The position numbers were made by a program, and so were the translations under genes. The notes under the pieces are model-generated. The model searched no databases and had not been told where the DNA came from. It worked only from the letters and a program-made list of their open reading frames with translations. Below are positions 6,504 through 13,134 of a stretch of 16,171 nucleotides of DNA, in pieces. The number at the start of each line of letters is the position of its first letter. The first letter of the stretch is position 1. Where the stretch lies: positions 1 to 16,171 of the forward strand of contig JAUHZL010000018.1 in NCBI GenBank assembly GCA_030425945.1, written 5' to 3'. Source of the DNA: Alphaproteobacteria bacterium (GTDB lineage: Bacteria; Pseudomonadota; Alphaproteobacteria; Rhodobacterales; Rhodobacteraceae).

Positions 6504-7220
6504 TCAGAGCCGGCGGAAGGTCAGGTAATGCTGCGGGCGTCCCTCGCGGATCGCCTTCTGTTCGTAGCGCGTCGATAGCCAGTCGCCCCACGGCAGCCGC
6601 CAGTCCTCGGGGCCCTCGGCCAGCCACTCGAACCCGGCCTTCGGCACCTCTTCCAGCGTCTGGCGCACGTAGTCGGCGATGTCCGTCGCCACCCGCAGTT
6701 CCGCGCCCGGCTTCATGCAGGCCGCCAGCGGCCCGAGGTGCTCCGGCGTCACGAAGCGGCGGCGGTGGTGGCGTTTCTTCGGCCAGGGATCGGGGTAGAG
6801 CAGGAACGCCTTCGACAGGCTGCCCTCGGGCAGCACGTCGAACAGGTCCCGCGCGTCGCCCGGGTGGATCGCGAGGTTGTCGACCTGCGCGTCGCGGATC
6901 TTCGACAGCAGCATCGCGACGCCGTTGATGAAGGGCTCGCAGCCGATGATCCCGGCCTGCGGGTTCTGCCGCGCCTGGTGGACGAGGTGCTCGCCGCCGC
7001 CGAAGCCGATCTCCAGCCAGATCTCGCGCGCCCCGGGGAAGCGTGCCGCCAGGTCCAGCGGCACCCGGTCGGGGTTCTCGTCCCAGTCCACGCGGCCCGG
7101 CGCCAGCTCGGCCAGCCGCGCGAGGTCGCGCTTCTGCGCCGGGCGCAGGGTCTTGCCGCGCTTGCGCCCGTAGAAGTTGCGCCACGGCGCACCGGAGGGG
7201 GAGAGATCGTCGTCGGTCAT
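6504..7220 (-). CDS. trmB: tRNA (guanine-N7-)-methyltransferase
   Basis: SAM-dependent enzyme forming m7G at position 46 of the tRNA variable loop, cytosolic. 238 residues from the ATG at 7220; an in-frame TTG 18 bases upstream is less likely. SAM-binding motif LEIGFGGGEH is at 69-78, followed by GCEPFINGVAMLL (93-105) and NLAIHPGDARDL (115-126). The family signature YPDPWPKKRHHRRR is at 142-155, D180 lies in VATDIADYV, and TRYEQKA (217-223) is the C-terminal tRNA/SAM motif. All expected blocks are present and the length is normal. It lies 59 bases downstream of the glycosyltransferase-like gene. Confidence 0.97.
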   Translation of the reverse strand: MTDDDLSPSGAPWRNFYGRKRGKTLRPAQKRDLARLAELAPGRVDWDENPDRVPLDLAARFPGAREIWLEIGFGGGEHLVHQARQNPQAGIIGCEPFINGVAMLLSKIRDAQVDNLAIHPGDARDLFDVLPEGSLSKAFLLYPDPWPKKRHHRRRFVTPEHLGPLAACMKPGAELRVATDIADYVRQTLEEVPKAGFEWLAEGPEDWRLPWGDWLSTRYEQKAIREGRPQHYLTFRRL

Positions 7221-7279
7221 GGCCGCGCCCTGTGGCAAGCGCCGCGCGCGCCGTCAAGTCGGGCGCGACCCCCGGGGCC

Positions 7280-8158
7280 TCAGAACCACTGGCCCGGCTC
7301 CATCAGCCCGAGGTCCATCAGCATCTGGCTCGACCAGTCGAAGCGCACCGCGTTGTGCCAGCGAAACGCGGTGATCGCCGCGCGCGAGCCGGGGTTGCGG
7401 CGCAGCGCCTTGGCGACGCGGAACGAGCAGACCGCCGCCGTCAGGTTGTGATGCCAAGGGCAGGACACGGTGTTGTACTCGGCCTCGGACATCGTGTGGT
7501 CCGGCCGGATCGTCAGGCCCGGCGCGGCGCGGAACAGCCCGATCCGGTCGAGCCGCCGCCGGTCCTCGGGGACGTGTTCCTCGTAGCGCCAGCGCAGCCC
7601 GCCGTGGAAATCCCATTGCCGGTCGAGCGGCGCGCCCTCCGGCGACTTCCGTTGCAGCGCGTAATAGCCCGAGCGGTCGAGCCAGCAGTCCGCCAGGTCG
7701 ACCCCGTCGGGCGCGCGCGCGAGGTCGCCGGGGTAGAGGTCGATCGCGTAGGTCAGCATCGCGTCGCGGCGTTCCTCGGCGTGGAAGGCCAGCATCTCGC
7801 CGATCGAGCGGGTCTCGCAGAACGGGTAGATCAGGAATTCCGCGTTGTAGCAGTAGTGCAGCCAGACCCCCGGCAGCGCCGCGATCACCCGGTTGATCTC
7901 GTCGAAGACCCGCTCCGGCACATGCGGGCGCGGCGTCACCGGGATCACGAACTCGGCGAGGCGGACCGGCAGCGGGCGTTCGACGTAGGAAAACAGCAGG
8001 ATCGACCGGGCGCCCTTCGCCGCGAGATGTTCCAGCGTCTCGACCAGCGCCACGCCGTCCTCGTCGAAGACCAGCGCCACCGGCCCGGCGCGCAGGGCGG
8101 GCGGCGGATCGGACAGCACCGCGTCGAGCGGACGGACGGGAAAGGGGATCGCGGGCAT
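7280..8158 (-). CDS. conserved protein, glycosyltransferase family 2-like (tentative)
   Basis: 292-residue soluble protein. The ATG at 8158 is preferred; the frame stays open into the intergenic region but the conserved start is MPAIPFPVRPLDAVL. It has an alpha/beta N-terminus with repeated hydrophobic strands (GPVALVFDEDG, SILLFSYVE), INRVIAALPGVWLHYCYNAEFLIYPF at about 88-113, and GEMLAFHAEERRDAMLTYAIDLYPGD at 120-145. The C-terminus is rich in W, H and R (CPWHHNLTAAV, FRWHNAVRFDW, ending MEPGQWF). The pattern resembles proteins annotated in Rhodobacterales as glycosyltransferase family 2-like, but I see no unambiguous DxD nucleotide-sugar motif. There is no signal peptide or membrane segment. 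It is transcribed divergently from miaB and upstream of trmB. Confidence 0.7.
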   Translation of the reverse strand: MPAIPFPVRPLDAVLSDPPPALRAGPVALVFDEDGVALVETLEHLAAKGARSILLFSYVERPLPVRLAEFVIPVTPRPHVPERVFDEINRVIAALPGVWLHYCYNAEFLIYPFCETRSIGEMLAFHAEERRDAMLTYAIDLYPGDLARAPDGVDLADCWLDRSGYYALQRKSPEGAPLDRQWDFHGGLRWRYEEHVPEDRRRLDRIGLFRAAPGLTIRPDHTMSEAEYNTVSCPWHHNLTAAVCSFRVAKALRRNPGSRAAITAFRWHNAVRFDWSSQMLMDLGLMEPGQWF

Positions 8159-8179
8159 CGGCCTTCGGCTTGCGGTTCG

Positions 8180-8194
8180 GGCGGAGGGTCCGCC
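8180..8194. repeat. perfect inverted repeat in the miaB divergent region (1)
   Basis: GGCGGA-GGG-TCCGCC, 6-bp arms with a 3-base centre, located 21 bases upstream of the minus-strand glycosyltransferase-like start. With a one-base bulge the stem extends to TTCG/CGAA on the outside. It could be an operator or a 5'-UTR hairpin on the minus-strand mRNA. Confidence 0.5.
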
Positions 8195-8221
8195 GAAACG
8201 CCTGCCGATGCAATCCCGCCC

Positions 8222-8236
8222 GGCACCGGCGGTGCC
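8222..8236. repeat. perfect inverted repeat in the miaB divergent region (2)
   Basis: GGCACC-GGC-GGTGCC, 6-bp arms with a 3-base centre, placed just upstream of the candidate miaB -35 box. Same arm and centre lengths as the repeat at 8180-8194 but a different sequence. Confidence 0.5.
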
Positions 8237-8242
8237 CCGGCG

Positions 8243-8271
8243 TTGCGGCCAGACCCCGCCTGCGCTAGAGA
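8243..8271 (+). promoter_or_regulatory. candidate miaB promoter
   Basis: TTGCGG (8243-8248), a 17-base spacer and TAGAGA (8266-8271) give a reasonable sigma-70 type promoter, placing the start of transcription about 25 bases before the miaB ATG. The leader would be very short. Confidence 0.45.
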
Positions 8272-8303
8272 ACGCCGGATATTCCCTCGACCCGGTGCCT
8301 GCC

Positions 8304-9635
8304 ATGACCGACGCCAAGAAGCTGTTCGTCAAGACCTACGGCTGCCAGATGAACGTCTACGACAGCGAGCGCATGGCCGAGGCGCTGGCCGCGCAGGGCT
8401 ACGAGACGACAGACCGGGCCGACGACGCGGACATGGTCCTGCTGAACACCTGCCACATCCGCGAGAAGGCCGCCGAGAAGGTCTATTCCGACCTCGGCCG
8501 CCTGCGGCCCCTCAAGACCGGGAAGCCAGACCTGAAGATCGCCGTCGCGGGCTGCGTCGCGCAGGCCGAGGGGGCCGAGATCACCCGCCGGATGCCGCTG
8601 GTCGATCTCGTGGTGGGGCCGCAGGCCTATCACCGGCTGCCCGACCTGATGGGCCGCGTGGCGCGGGGCGAGCGTCCCGTCGAGACCGAGTTTCCCGCCG
8701 AGGACAAGTTCGACCACCTGCCCGCCCGGCCCGGCGGCACGCTGGCAGGCCGCGCGCCGACCGCCTTCCTGACCGTGCAGGAGGGCTGCGACAAGTTCTG
8801 TGCCTTCTGCGTCGTCCCCTATACCCGCGGGGCCGAGGTCAGCCGCCCCGCGACCCGCATCCTCGACGAGGCGCGCGGGCTGGTGGCGCGCGGGGTGCGC
8901 GAGATCACGCTGCTCGGGCAGAACGTGAACGCCTACCACGGCCAGGGGCCGGACGGCGGCGACTGGTCGCTCGGGCGGCTGATCCGGGCGCTGGCGCGGA
9001 TCGACGGGCTGGAGCGGCTGCGCTACACCACCTCGCACCCCAACGACATGGACGACTACCTGATCGCCGCCCATGGCGAGGAAGCGAAGCTGATGCCCTA
9101 CCTGCACCTGCCCGTGCAGTCCGGCTCGGACCGCATCCTGAAGGCGATGAACCGCAAGCACACCGCCGACAGCTACCTGCGGCTGATCGAGCGGATCCGC
9201 GCGGCGCGGCCCGACATCCTGCTGACCTCCGATTTCATTGTGGGATTCCCCGGCGAGACCGACGCCGACTTCGAGGCGACCCTCGCCCTCGTCCGCGCGG
9301 TGGGCTACGGGGCCTCGTTCAGCTTCAAGTATTCTGCCCGCCCCGGCACCCCCGCCGCCGAGCGCGAGGATGTCCCGGCCGAGGTGGCCGACGCCCGGCT
9401 GCAGGCGCTTCAGGCCCTGATCACCGAGCAGCAGCGAGCCGTGCAGGAGGCGATGGTCGGCCGCGAGGTCTCGGTGCTGTTCGAGAAGCCGGGCCGACTG
9501 CCCGGCCAGATGGTCGGCAAATCCGAGTACCTGCACGCCGTCCACGTCCCCGGCGAGGGAGTCGCGGTCGGGGATCTGCGCCGCGTGAGAATCACCGAGA
9601 GCGGTCCCAACTCGCTCGGCGGTCGCCTCGTGTGA
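8304..9635 (+). CDS. miaB: tRNA-2-methylthio-N6-isopentenyladenosine-37 synthase
   Basis: Radical-SAM methylthiotransferase that converts i6A37 to ms2i6A37 in tRNAs reading UNN codons, using two 4Fe-4S clusters. 443 residues. The N-terminal UPF0004 domain carries C14 (KTYGCQMN), C50 (NTCHIREKA) and C84 (AGCVAQ) for the auxiliary cluster. The radical-SAM CxxxCxxC is at 162-169 (GCDKFCAFCVVPYTRG). LLGQNVNAY (203-211), TTSHPNDM (242-249), LPVQSGSDRILKAMNRKHT (269-287) and DFIVGFPGETD (310-320) follow. A TRAM domain covers about 382-443. The ATG at 8304 gives the conserved start; longer in-frame starts extend into the divergent promoter region. The ribosome binding site is weak. All six cysteines are present. 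Confidence 0.98.
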   Translation: MTDAKKLFVKTYGCQMNVYDSERMAEALAAQGYETTDRADDADMVLLNTCHIREKAAEKVYSDLGRLRPLKTGKPDLKIAVAGCVAQAEGAEITRRMPLVDLVVGPQAYHRLPDLMGRVARGERPVETEFPAEDKFDHLPARPGGTLAGRAPTAFLTVQEGCDKFCAFCVVPYTRGAEVSRPATRILDEARGLVARGVREITLLGQNVNAYHGQGPDGGDWSLGRLIRALARIDGLERLRYTTSHPNDMDDYLIAAHGEEAKLMPYLHLPVQSGSDRILKAMNRKHTADSYLRLIERIRAARPDILLTSDFIVGFPGETDADFEATLALVRAVGYGASFSFKYSARPGTPAAEREDVPAEVADARLQALQALITEQQRAVQEAMVGREVSVLFEKPGRLPGQMVGKSEYLHAVHVPGEGVAVGDLRRVRITESGPNSLGGRLV

Positions 9636-9639
9636 CCTG

Positions 9640-9676
9640 TCCACAGGGACGCGGACAGAAATCCGCGCCCTGTGGA
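9640..9676 (+). terminator. strong hairpin directly after miaB
   Basis: Arms 9640-9655 and 9662-9676 pair over 15 bp with a single bulged A at 9649; the loop is CAGAAA. It starts 5 bases after the miaB stop. No T-tract follows, so termination would be inefficient or Rho-assisted, or the hairpin may protect the mRNA 3' end. The outer arms contain TCCACA/TGTGGA, overlapping DnaA-box-like sequence. Confidence 0.55.
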
Positions 9677-9776
9677 TGGCCGGGATTTCCCCGCGCGCTC
9701 AGACAGTCAGCGTCCTGAGCTTCTGTGGACAACCCGGCCGGCCCGCGCGCCGGGCAGAATCCCCCTTCCGACACGA

Positions 9777-9832
9777 TCCAAATATGGTAACCATTTCGAT
9801 ATATTGATGGTGCCACTGCGCGCGACACTAGT
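9777..9832 (+). promoter_or_regulatory. AT-rich promoter-like island upstream of the OmpA gene
   Basis: This is the most AT-rich stretch of the window. It contains the perfect palindrome ATGGTAACCAT (9784-9794), a good -10 box TATATT (9800-9805, with only a poor -35), and an alternative pair TTGATG (9804-9809) with CACTAG (9826-9831) at 16-base spacing. A second ATGGT half-site is at 9807-9811, 23 bases from the first, about two helical turns. It probably drives the OmpA/lipoprotein unit; the exact start site cannot be decided. Confidence 0.45.
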
Positions 9833-9865
9833 GCTTGCGCGAGGCACCGGTTTACCACGGACGCC

Positions 9866-9880
9866 AAGGAGGCAACGTTG
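9866..9880 (+). promoter_or_regulatory. ribosome binding site fixing a TTG start
   Basis: AAGGAGG (9866-9872) sits 5 bases before TTG at 9878-9880. No in-frame ATG occurs before residue 81, and the signal peptide begins directly after the TTG, so TTG is the real start. Confidence 0.8.
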
Positions 9881-10519
9881 ACCCGACTGGTCCCCCGTTT
9901 GAGCGGCATTCTGGCCGTTGTCGTCGCCCTTGTCGCCATCGGCGCCGGGGCCCCGGCCTCGGCCCATGACGACCCGCGCCCGCACATCCATGTCCCGCGC
10001 GGGCAGGCCCAGCCGCAGGCGCAAGTGCAGACCAACTCCGGCCCGGTGAACGTGGTGAACGGTTCGCGCTACGTGCCGACGATCTGGGTCGATCCGGATG
10101 GCTGCGAGCACTGGGTGATGGACGACGGCGTCGAGGGCTACATGACCCCGCACGTCACCCGGCAGGGCATTCCGGTCTGCCGCCGCTTCGAGACCTGCGC
10201 CGTGATGAACTCGGACCAGCTCTTCGCCACCGACAGCCACCACATCAACGCCCACGGGCGTCAGCGGCTGGCGCAGTTCTTCTCGACGGCGGGGGCGACC
10301 AGCTACATCATCATCGGCCACACCGACAGCCGCGCCAGCGACGAGTACAACATGCGCCTCAGCTACCGCCGGGCCAATTCCGTGGCCTCGATCGCTGCCA
10401 GCGTGGGAGCGCGCATCGCCGACGTGCGCGGCATGGGCGAGCGGGCGCCGGTCGCCTCGAACGCCACCGCTGCGGGCATGCAGCAGAACCGCCGCGTCGA
10501 AATCATCTGCATCCGCTAA
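9878..10519 (+). CDS. OmpA-family protein with an N-terminal cysteine-pair module
   Basis: 213-residue exported protein that should bind peptidoglycan in the periplasm. Signal peptide at 1-29 (cleavage after APASA), then a His/Pro/Gln-rich linker (30-58). A 33-residue module at 69-101 begins IWVDPDGCEHW, continues DDGVEGY, and ends PVC, with cysteines at 76 and 101. The OmpA C-terminal domain (about 107-213) has IIIGHTDSRASDEYNMRLS (from 144), with D150 and R164/R165 as the expected diaminopimelate contacts, and NRRVEI near the end. Extra cysteines C107 and C211 flank this domain. There is no beta barrel, so it is not a porin. The following lipoprotein gene, 16 bases downstream, carries the same 33-residue module. 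Confidence 0.92.
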   Translation: MTRLVPRLSGILAVVVALVAIGAGAPASAHDDPRPHIHVPRGQAQPQAQVQTNSGPVNVVNGSRYVPTIWVDPDGCEHWVMDDGVEGYMTPHVTRQGIPVCRRFETCAVMNSDQLFATDSHHINAHGRQRLAQFFSTAGATSYIIIGHTDSRASDEYNMRLSYRRANSVASIAASVGARIADVRGMGERAPVASNATAAGMQQNRRVEIICIR

Positions 10520-10535
10520 GGCCGGGGACCCGAGC

Positions 10536-10838
10536 ATGAGAACCGCAAAGACCGCCCTTCTCCTGATTGCCCTGCCGCTGGCCCTCGCGGGCTGCCTCGG
10601 CGAGAAGATCGACAAGACCGTGGACCGGGGGTTCGACAGCAAGGACCTCAGCCAGTTGCAGGCGGGGATCTGGATCGACCCGGTCGGCTGCGATCACTGG
10701 ATCATCGACGACGGCGTCGAGGGCTACCTCAGCCAGCGCCTCGACCGCTACGGCAAGCCGGTCTGCTCGGGCGCCGCGCCGCCGAACACCGCGATCGGCG
10801 ACTTCAAGGGCGGGTCGGCCTTCCCGGACCCGATCTGA
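10536..10838 (+). CDS. small lipoprotein sharing the OmpA neighbour's cysteine module
   Basis: 100-residue predicted lipoprotein. A signal peptide with lipobox LAGC (17-20) makes C20 the lipidated residue; the +2 residue is Leu, so outer-membrane sorting is expected. The body holds the 33-residue module at 45-77: IWIDPVGCDHW, DDGVEGY and PVC, with C52 and C77 25 residues apart as in the upstream OmpA protein. A short Gly/Pro-rich tail follows. The ATG at 10536 has GGGGA upstream. It is co-transcribed with the OmpA gene and followed by a terminator. No named family recognised; a periplasmic disulfide is plausible. Confidence 0.88.
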   Translation: MRTAKTALLLIALPLALAGCLGEKIDKTVDRGFDSKDLSQLQAGIWIDPVGCDHWIIDDGVEGYLSQRLDRYGKPVCSGAAPPNTAIGDFKGGSAFPDPI

Positions 10839-10907
10839 CCGGCCCGGCGCCCATGCAGCTCACCCCGTGTCAGGTTTGCCCTCCAGGCCCCGACAAGGTG
10901 CACCCCG

Positions 10908-10940
10908 ACGGCCACGCGAGCGCGCGTGGCCGTTTCCTTT
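10908..10940 (+). terminator. rho-independent terminator
   Basis: A 10-bp perfect stem (ACGGCCACGC at 10908-10917, GCGTGGCCGT at 10924-10933) with a 6-base loop is followed by TTTCCTTT. It lies 69 bases after the lipoprotein stop and separates that unit from phoH. Confidence 0.8.
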
Positions 10941-11030
10941 GTGCCACCCTCCGCCGATTCCGGGCCAGCGGCCGAAACGTGCCTTGCCCCGGCGACACCG
11001 AGTTGCAACCCTGATCCCGAGACCTGAGCA

Positions 11031-11045
11031 AGGGAGTCCCTATTG
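11031..11045 (+). promoter_or_regulatory. ribosome binding site fixing the phoH TTG start
   Basis: AGGGAG (11031-11036) sits 6 bases before TTG at 11043. The next in-frame ATG is at residue 117, inside conserved sequence, so TTG is the best start; a GTG at residue 19 lacks a good ribosome binding site. Confidence 0.7.
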
Positions 11046-12080
11046 GCGACGGCACCGCTGACCTCCGACACCGCCACCCTGCCCCCCGACCGCGTCGTGG
11101 AGTTTCCCGACACCGCCGACCTGAACCGCATCCTGATCGACCTGTGCGGCGAGTTCGACCGCAACCTCGCCCAGATCGAGCACCAGGTCGGCGTGCAGAT
11201 CCTGAGGCGCGGCAATCACCTGACCATCCACGGCGAGCCCGAGGCGCAGACCCGCGCCGCGCTGGTGCTGCGCGAACTCTACGAGCGCGCCCGCGCCGGA
11301 CGCGCCATCGACGCCGGTGCCATCGACGGGCTGATCCGGCTCGAGTCGGACGCCGACCCGGGCAGCAGCTACGCCGGCGACCAGCTCGAGATGTTCAAGG
11401 GCGGCCGGTTCGAGCTGCGCACCCGCCGCAAGAGCGTCGAGCCGCGCACCGCCGTGCAGAAGGCCTATGTCCAGAGCCTGTTCACCAACGAGCTCGGCTT
11501 CGGCATCGGGCCCGCGGGCACCGGCAAGACCTATCTCGCGGTGGCGGTCGGCGTGACCAAGTTCCTCGCGGGCGAGGTCGACAAGATCATCCTCTCGCGC
11601 CCGGCCGTCGAGGCGGGCGAACGTCTCGGCTTCCTGCCCGGCGACATGAAGGAGAAGGTCGATCCCTACATGCAGCCGCTCTACGACGCGCTGAACGATT
11701 TCCTGCCCGGCAAGCAGCTCGACCGGCTGAAGGAAGAAAAGAAGATCGAGATCGCGCCGCTCGCCTTCATGCGGGGCCGCACGCTGTCGAACGCCTTCGT
11801 CGTGCTGGACGAGGCGCAGAACGCGACCACGATGCAGATGAAGATGTTCCTGACCCGCCTCGGGCAAGGCTCGCGCATGGTCATCACCGGCGACCGCAGC
11901 CAGGTGGACCTGCCGCGCGGGGTCACCTCCGGGCTGGTCGAGGCCGAGCGCATCCTCAAGGGGGTCGACGGCGTCAGCTTCACCTACTTCACCGCCAAGG
12001 ACGTGGTGCGCCACCCGCTCGTCGCGCGGATCATCGACGCCTACGACCGCGACGAGGCCACCGCGCTCGCGTCGCGCTGA
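11043..12080 (+). CDS. phoH: PhoH-family ATPase
   Basis: PhoH-like P-loop protein (YbeZ type), implicated with YbeY in RNA metabolism and ribosome maturation; exact chemistry unresolved. 345 residues. The N-terminal part (about 18-100) includes VVEFPDTADLNRILIDLCGEFDRNL and a KH-like RNA-binding stretch. Walker A GPAGTGKT is at 156-163, followed by LSRPAVEAGERLGFLPGD (184-201) and FMRGRTLSNAFVVLDEAQN (242-260, Walker B with DEAQN). TRLGQGSRMVITGDRSQVDLP (271-291) completes the core. All are typical for the family. It heads a tight plus-strand operon containing ybeY and corC, the conserved phoH-ybeY-corC-lnt order, but two extra genes are inserted before ybeY. Confidence 0.95.
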   Translation: MATAPLTSDTATLPPDRVVEFPDTADLNRILIDLCGEFDRNLAQIEHQVGVQILRRGNHLTIHGEPEAQTRAALVLRELYERARAGRAIDAGAIDGLIRLESDADPGSSYAGDQLEMFKGGRFELRTRRKSVEPRTAVQKAYVQSLFTNELGFGIGPAGTGKTYLAVAVGVTKFLAGEVDKIILSRPAVEAGERLGFLPGDMKEKVDPYMQPLYDALNDFLPGKQLDRLKEEKKIEIAPLAFMRGRTLSNAFVVLDEAQNATTMQMKMFLTRLGQGSRMVITGDRSQVDLPRGVTSGLVEAERILKGVDGVSFTYFTAKDVVRHPLVARIIDAYDRDEATALASR

Positions 12081-12084
12081 GGCG

Positions 12085-13134
12085 ATGACCGCCGCCCGCC
12101 CCCTGCCGGTGCCGGAACAGGCGGCGGACCTGACCCCCGGCTGGCTGACCGCCGCGCTCGGCACACCGGTCGCCGCGGTCACCGCGACCCGGATCGGGGC
12201 CGAGCAGGGCTTCACCGGCGGCGCACTCTTCCGGGTGACGCGACACGACGGCCCGCCGCTGGTCGCCAAGCTCGCGCCCACCGATCCCGCCCGCCGCGCC
12301 GCCTTCGCGCCGCTGAACGCGCGCGAGGTGGCCTTTTACGCCGCGCCGGACCCGGCCCTGCCGGTGCCGCGCTGTGCCTACGGGGCCGCCGATCCGTCGA
12401 CTGGCGCCAGCGTGCTGCTGCTGGAGGACCTGTCCGCGACCCGCGCCACGTCCTACCTCGACGGCCTGGCCGCGCCCGACCTGGTCCACACGTTGACCGC
12501 GCTTGCCACGATGCACGGGCGCTGGTGGCGGTCCCCCGCCCTTGCCGCGCTGCCGCTCCCCGCCGGGCTCGACCATGCCGATTTCCCGGCGCTCTGGGCC
12601 CGCTACCCGGAGGCGGTCGCCCGGCTGATGCCCGGGCGCGTCCTGTCCGACCGCCTGCGCCGTCTCGGCGACCAGCTCGCGGCGGACCCGGCGCGCCTGC
12701 CCGGCCCCGGCCCGCACACGCTGATCCACGGCGACCCGCAGCCCGACAACCTGCGCTTCGGCGCGGACGGCGGGCCGATCCTGCTCGACTGGCAGTTCCA
12801 CGGCGCGGGTCCGTTCGGCTGGGACCTCGCCTACCTGCTGATCTCGGGGATGACGCCCGAGGCGCGGCGGCGGAGCGAGCGCGCCGCGCTTCAGGCCTAC
12901 CGCATCGCGCTCGCCCGGGCCGGGGGACCGGACCTGTCGCCCGACGCCCTCGCCCGGGCGATGCTGCGCGGCGTGCCCGGCAAGCTCTTCGCCACTGTCT
13001 TCGCGACCGTCTCCTTCGCCGCGGACACGCCGCACAAGCTGGCCTATCGCCGGGCCGATCTCGACCGGCTGACCGCCTTCCTCGACGACCACGCCGTGAC
13101 CCCCGCCCCGTGGGAGACCGCCGATGTCCCGTGA
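12085..13134 (+). CDS. aminoglycoside phosphotransferase/ecdysteroid-kinase-like protein
   Basis: 349-residue small-molecule kinase-like fold. K62 (LVAKLAP) and E81 (NAREVAFY) correspond to the ATP-anchoring Lys-Glu pair. The hinge is VLLLEDLS (110-117). The catalytic loop IHGDPQPDN is at 214-222 with D217 as the expected catalytic base, and LLDWQ (233-237) supplies the metal-binding Asp235. A GWDLAYLL helix follows. These are the core motifs of the APH/choline-kinase/ecdysteroid-kinase clan. Substrate is unknown, and nothing here indicates drug resistance. The ATG at 12085 is 4 bases after phoH and its ribosome binding site overlaps the phoH stop, so expression is coupled. Its 3' end overlaps the next gene by 11 bases. 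Confidence 0.88.
   Translation: MTAARPLPVPEQAADLTPGWLTAALGTPVAAVTATRIGAEQGFTGGALFRVTRHDGPPLVAKLAPTDPARRAAFAPLNAREVAFYAAPDPALPVPRCAYGAADPSTGASVLLLEDLSATRATSYLDGLAAPDLVHTLTALATMHGRWWRSPALAALPLPAGLDHADFPALWARYPEAVARLMPGRVLSDRLRRLGDQLAADPARLPGPGPHTLIHGDPQPDNLRFGADGGPILLDWQFHGAGPFGWDLAYLLISGMTPEARRRSERAALQAYRIALARAGGPDLSPDALARAMLRGVPGKLFATVFATVSFAADTPHKLAYRRADLDRLTAFLDDHAVTPAPWETADVP

Noticed and set aside
8208..8303. N-terminal extension of miaB from an earlier ATG
   Set aside because: It would cross the candidate promoter and one palindrome; the MiaB family starts at the KKLFVKTYGCQMN segment, matching the ATG at 8304.
7043..9718. 891-codon open frame on the plus strand over trmB and miaB
   Set aside because: It reads antisense to trmB and out of frame through miaB; Arg/Pro/Gly-rich with no recognisable domain.
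9636..9877. possible origin of replication from DnaA-like boxes plus an AT-rich island
   Set aside because: Only three imperfect boxes, two of them arms of one hairpin, and no dnaA, hemE, parAB or gidA neighbours; kept only as a low-interest note.
12085..13134. antibiotic resistance phosphotransferase
   Set aside because: It has the general kinase motifs of the APH clan only; no feature ties it to a drug-resistance subfamily, and it sits in a housekeeping operon.
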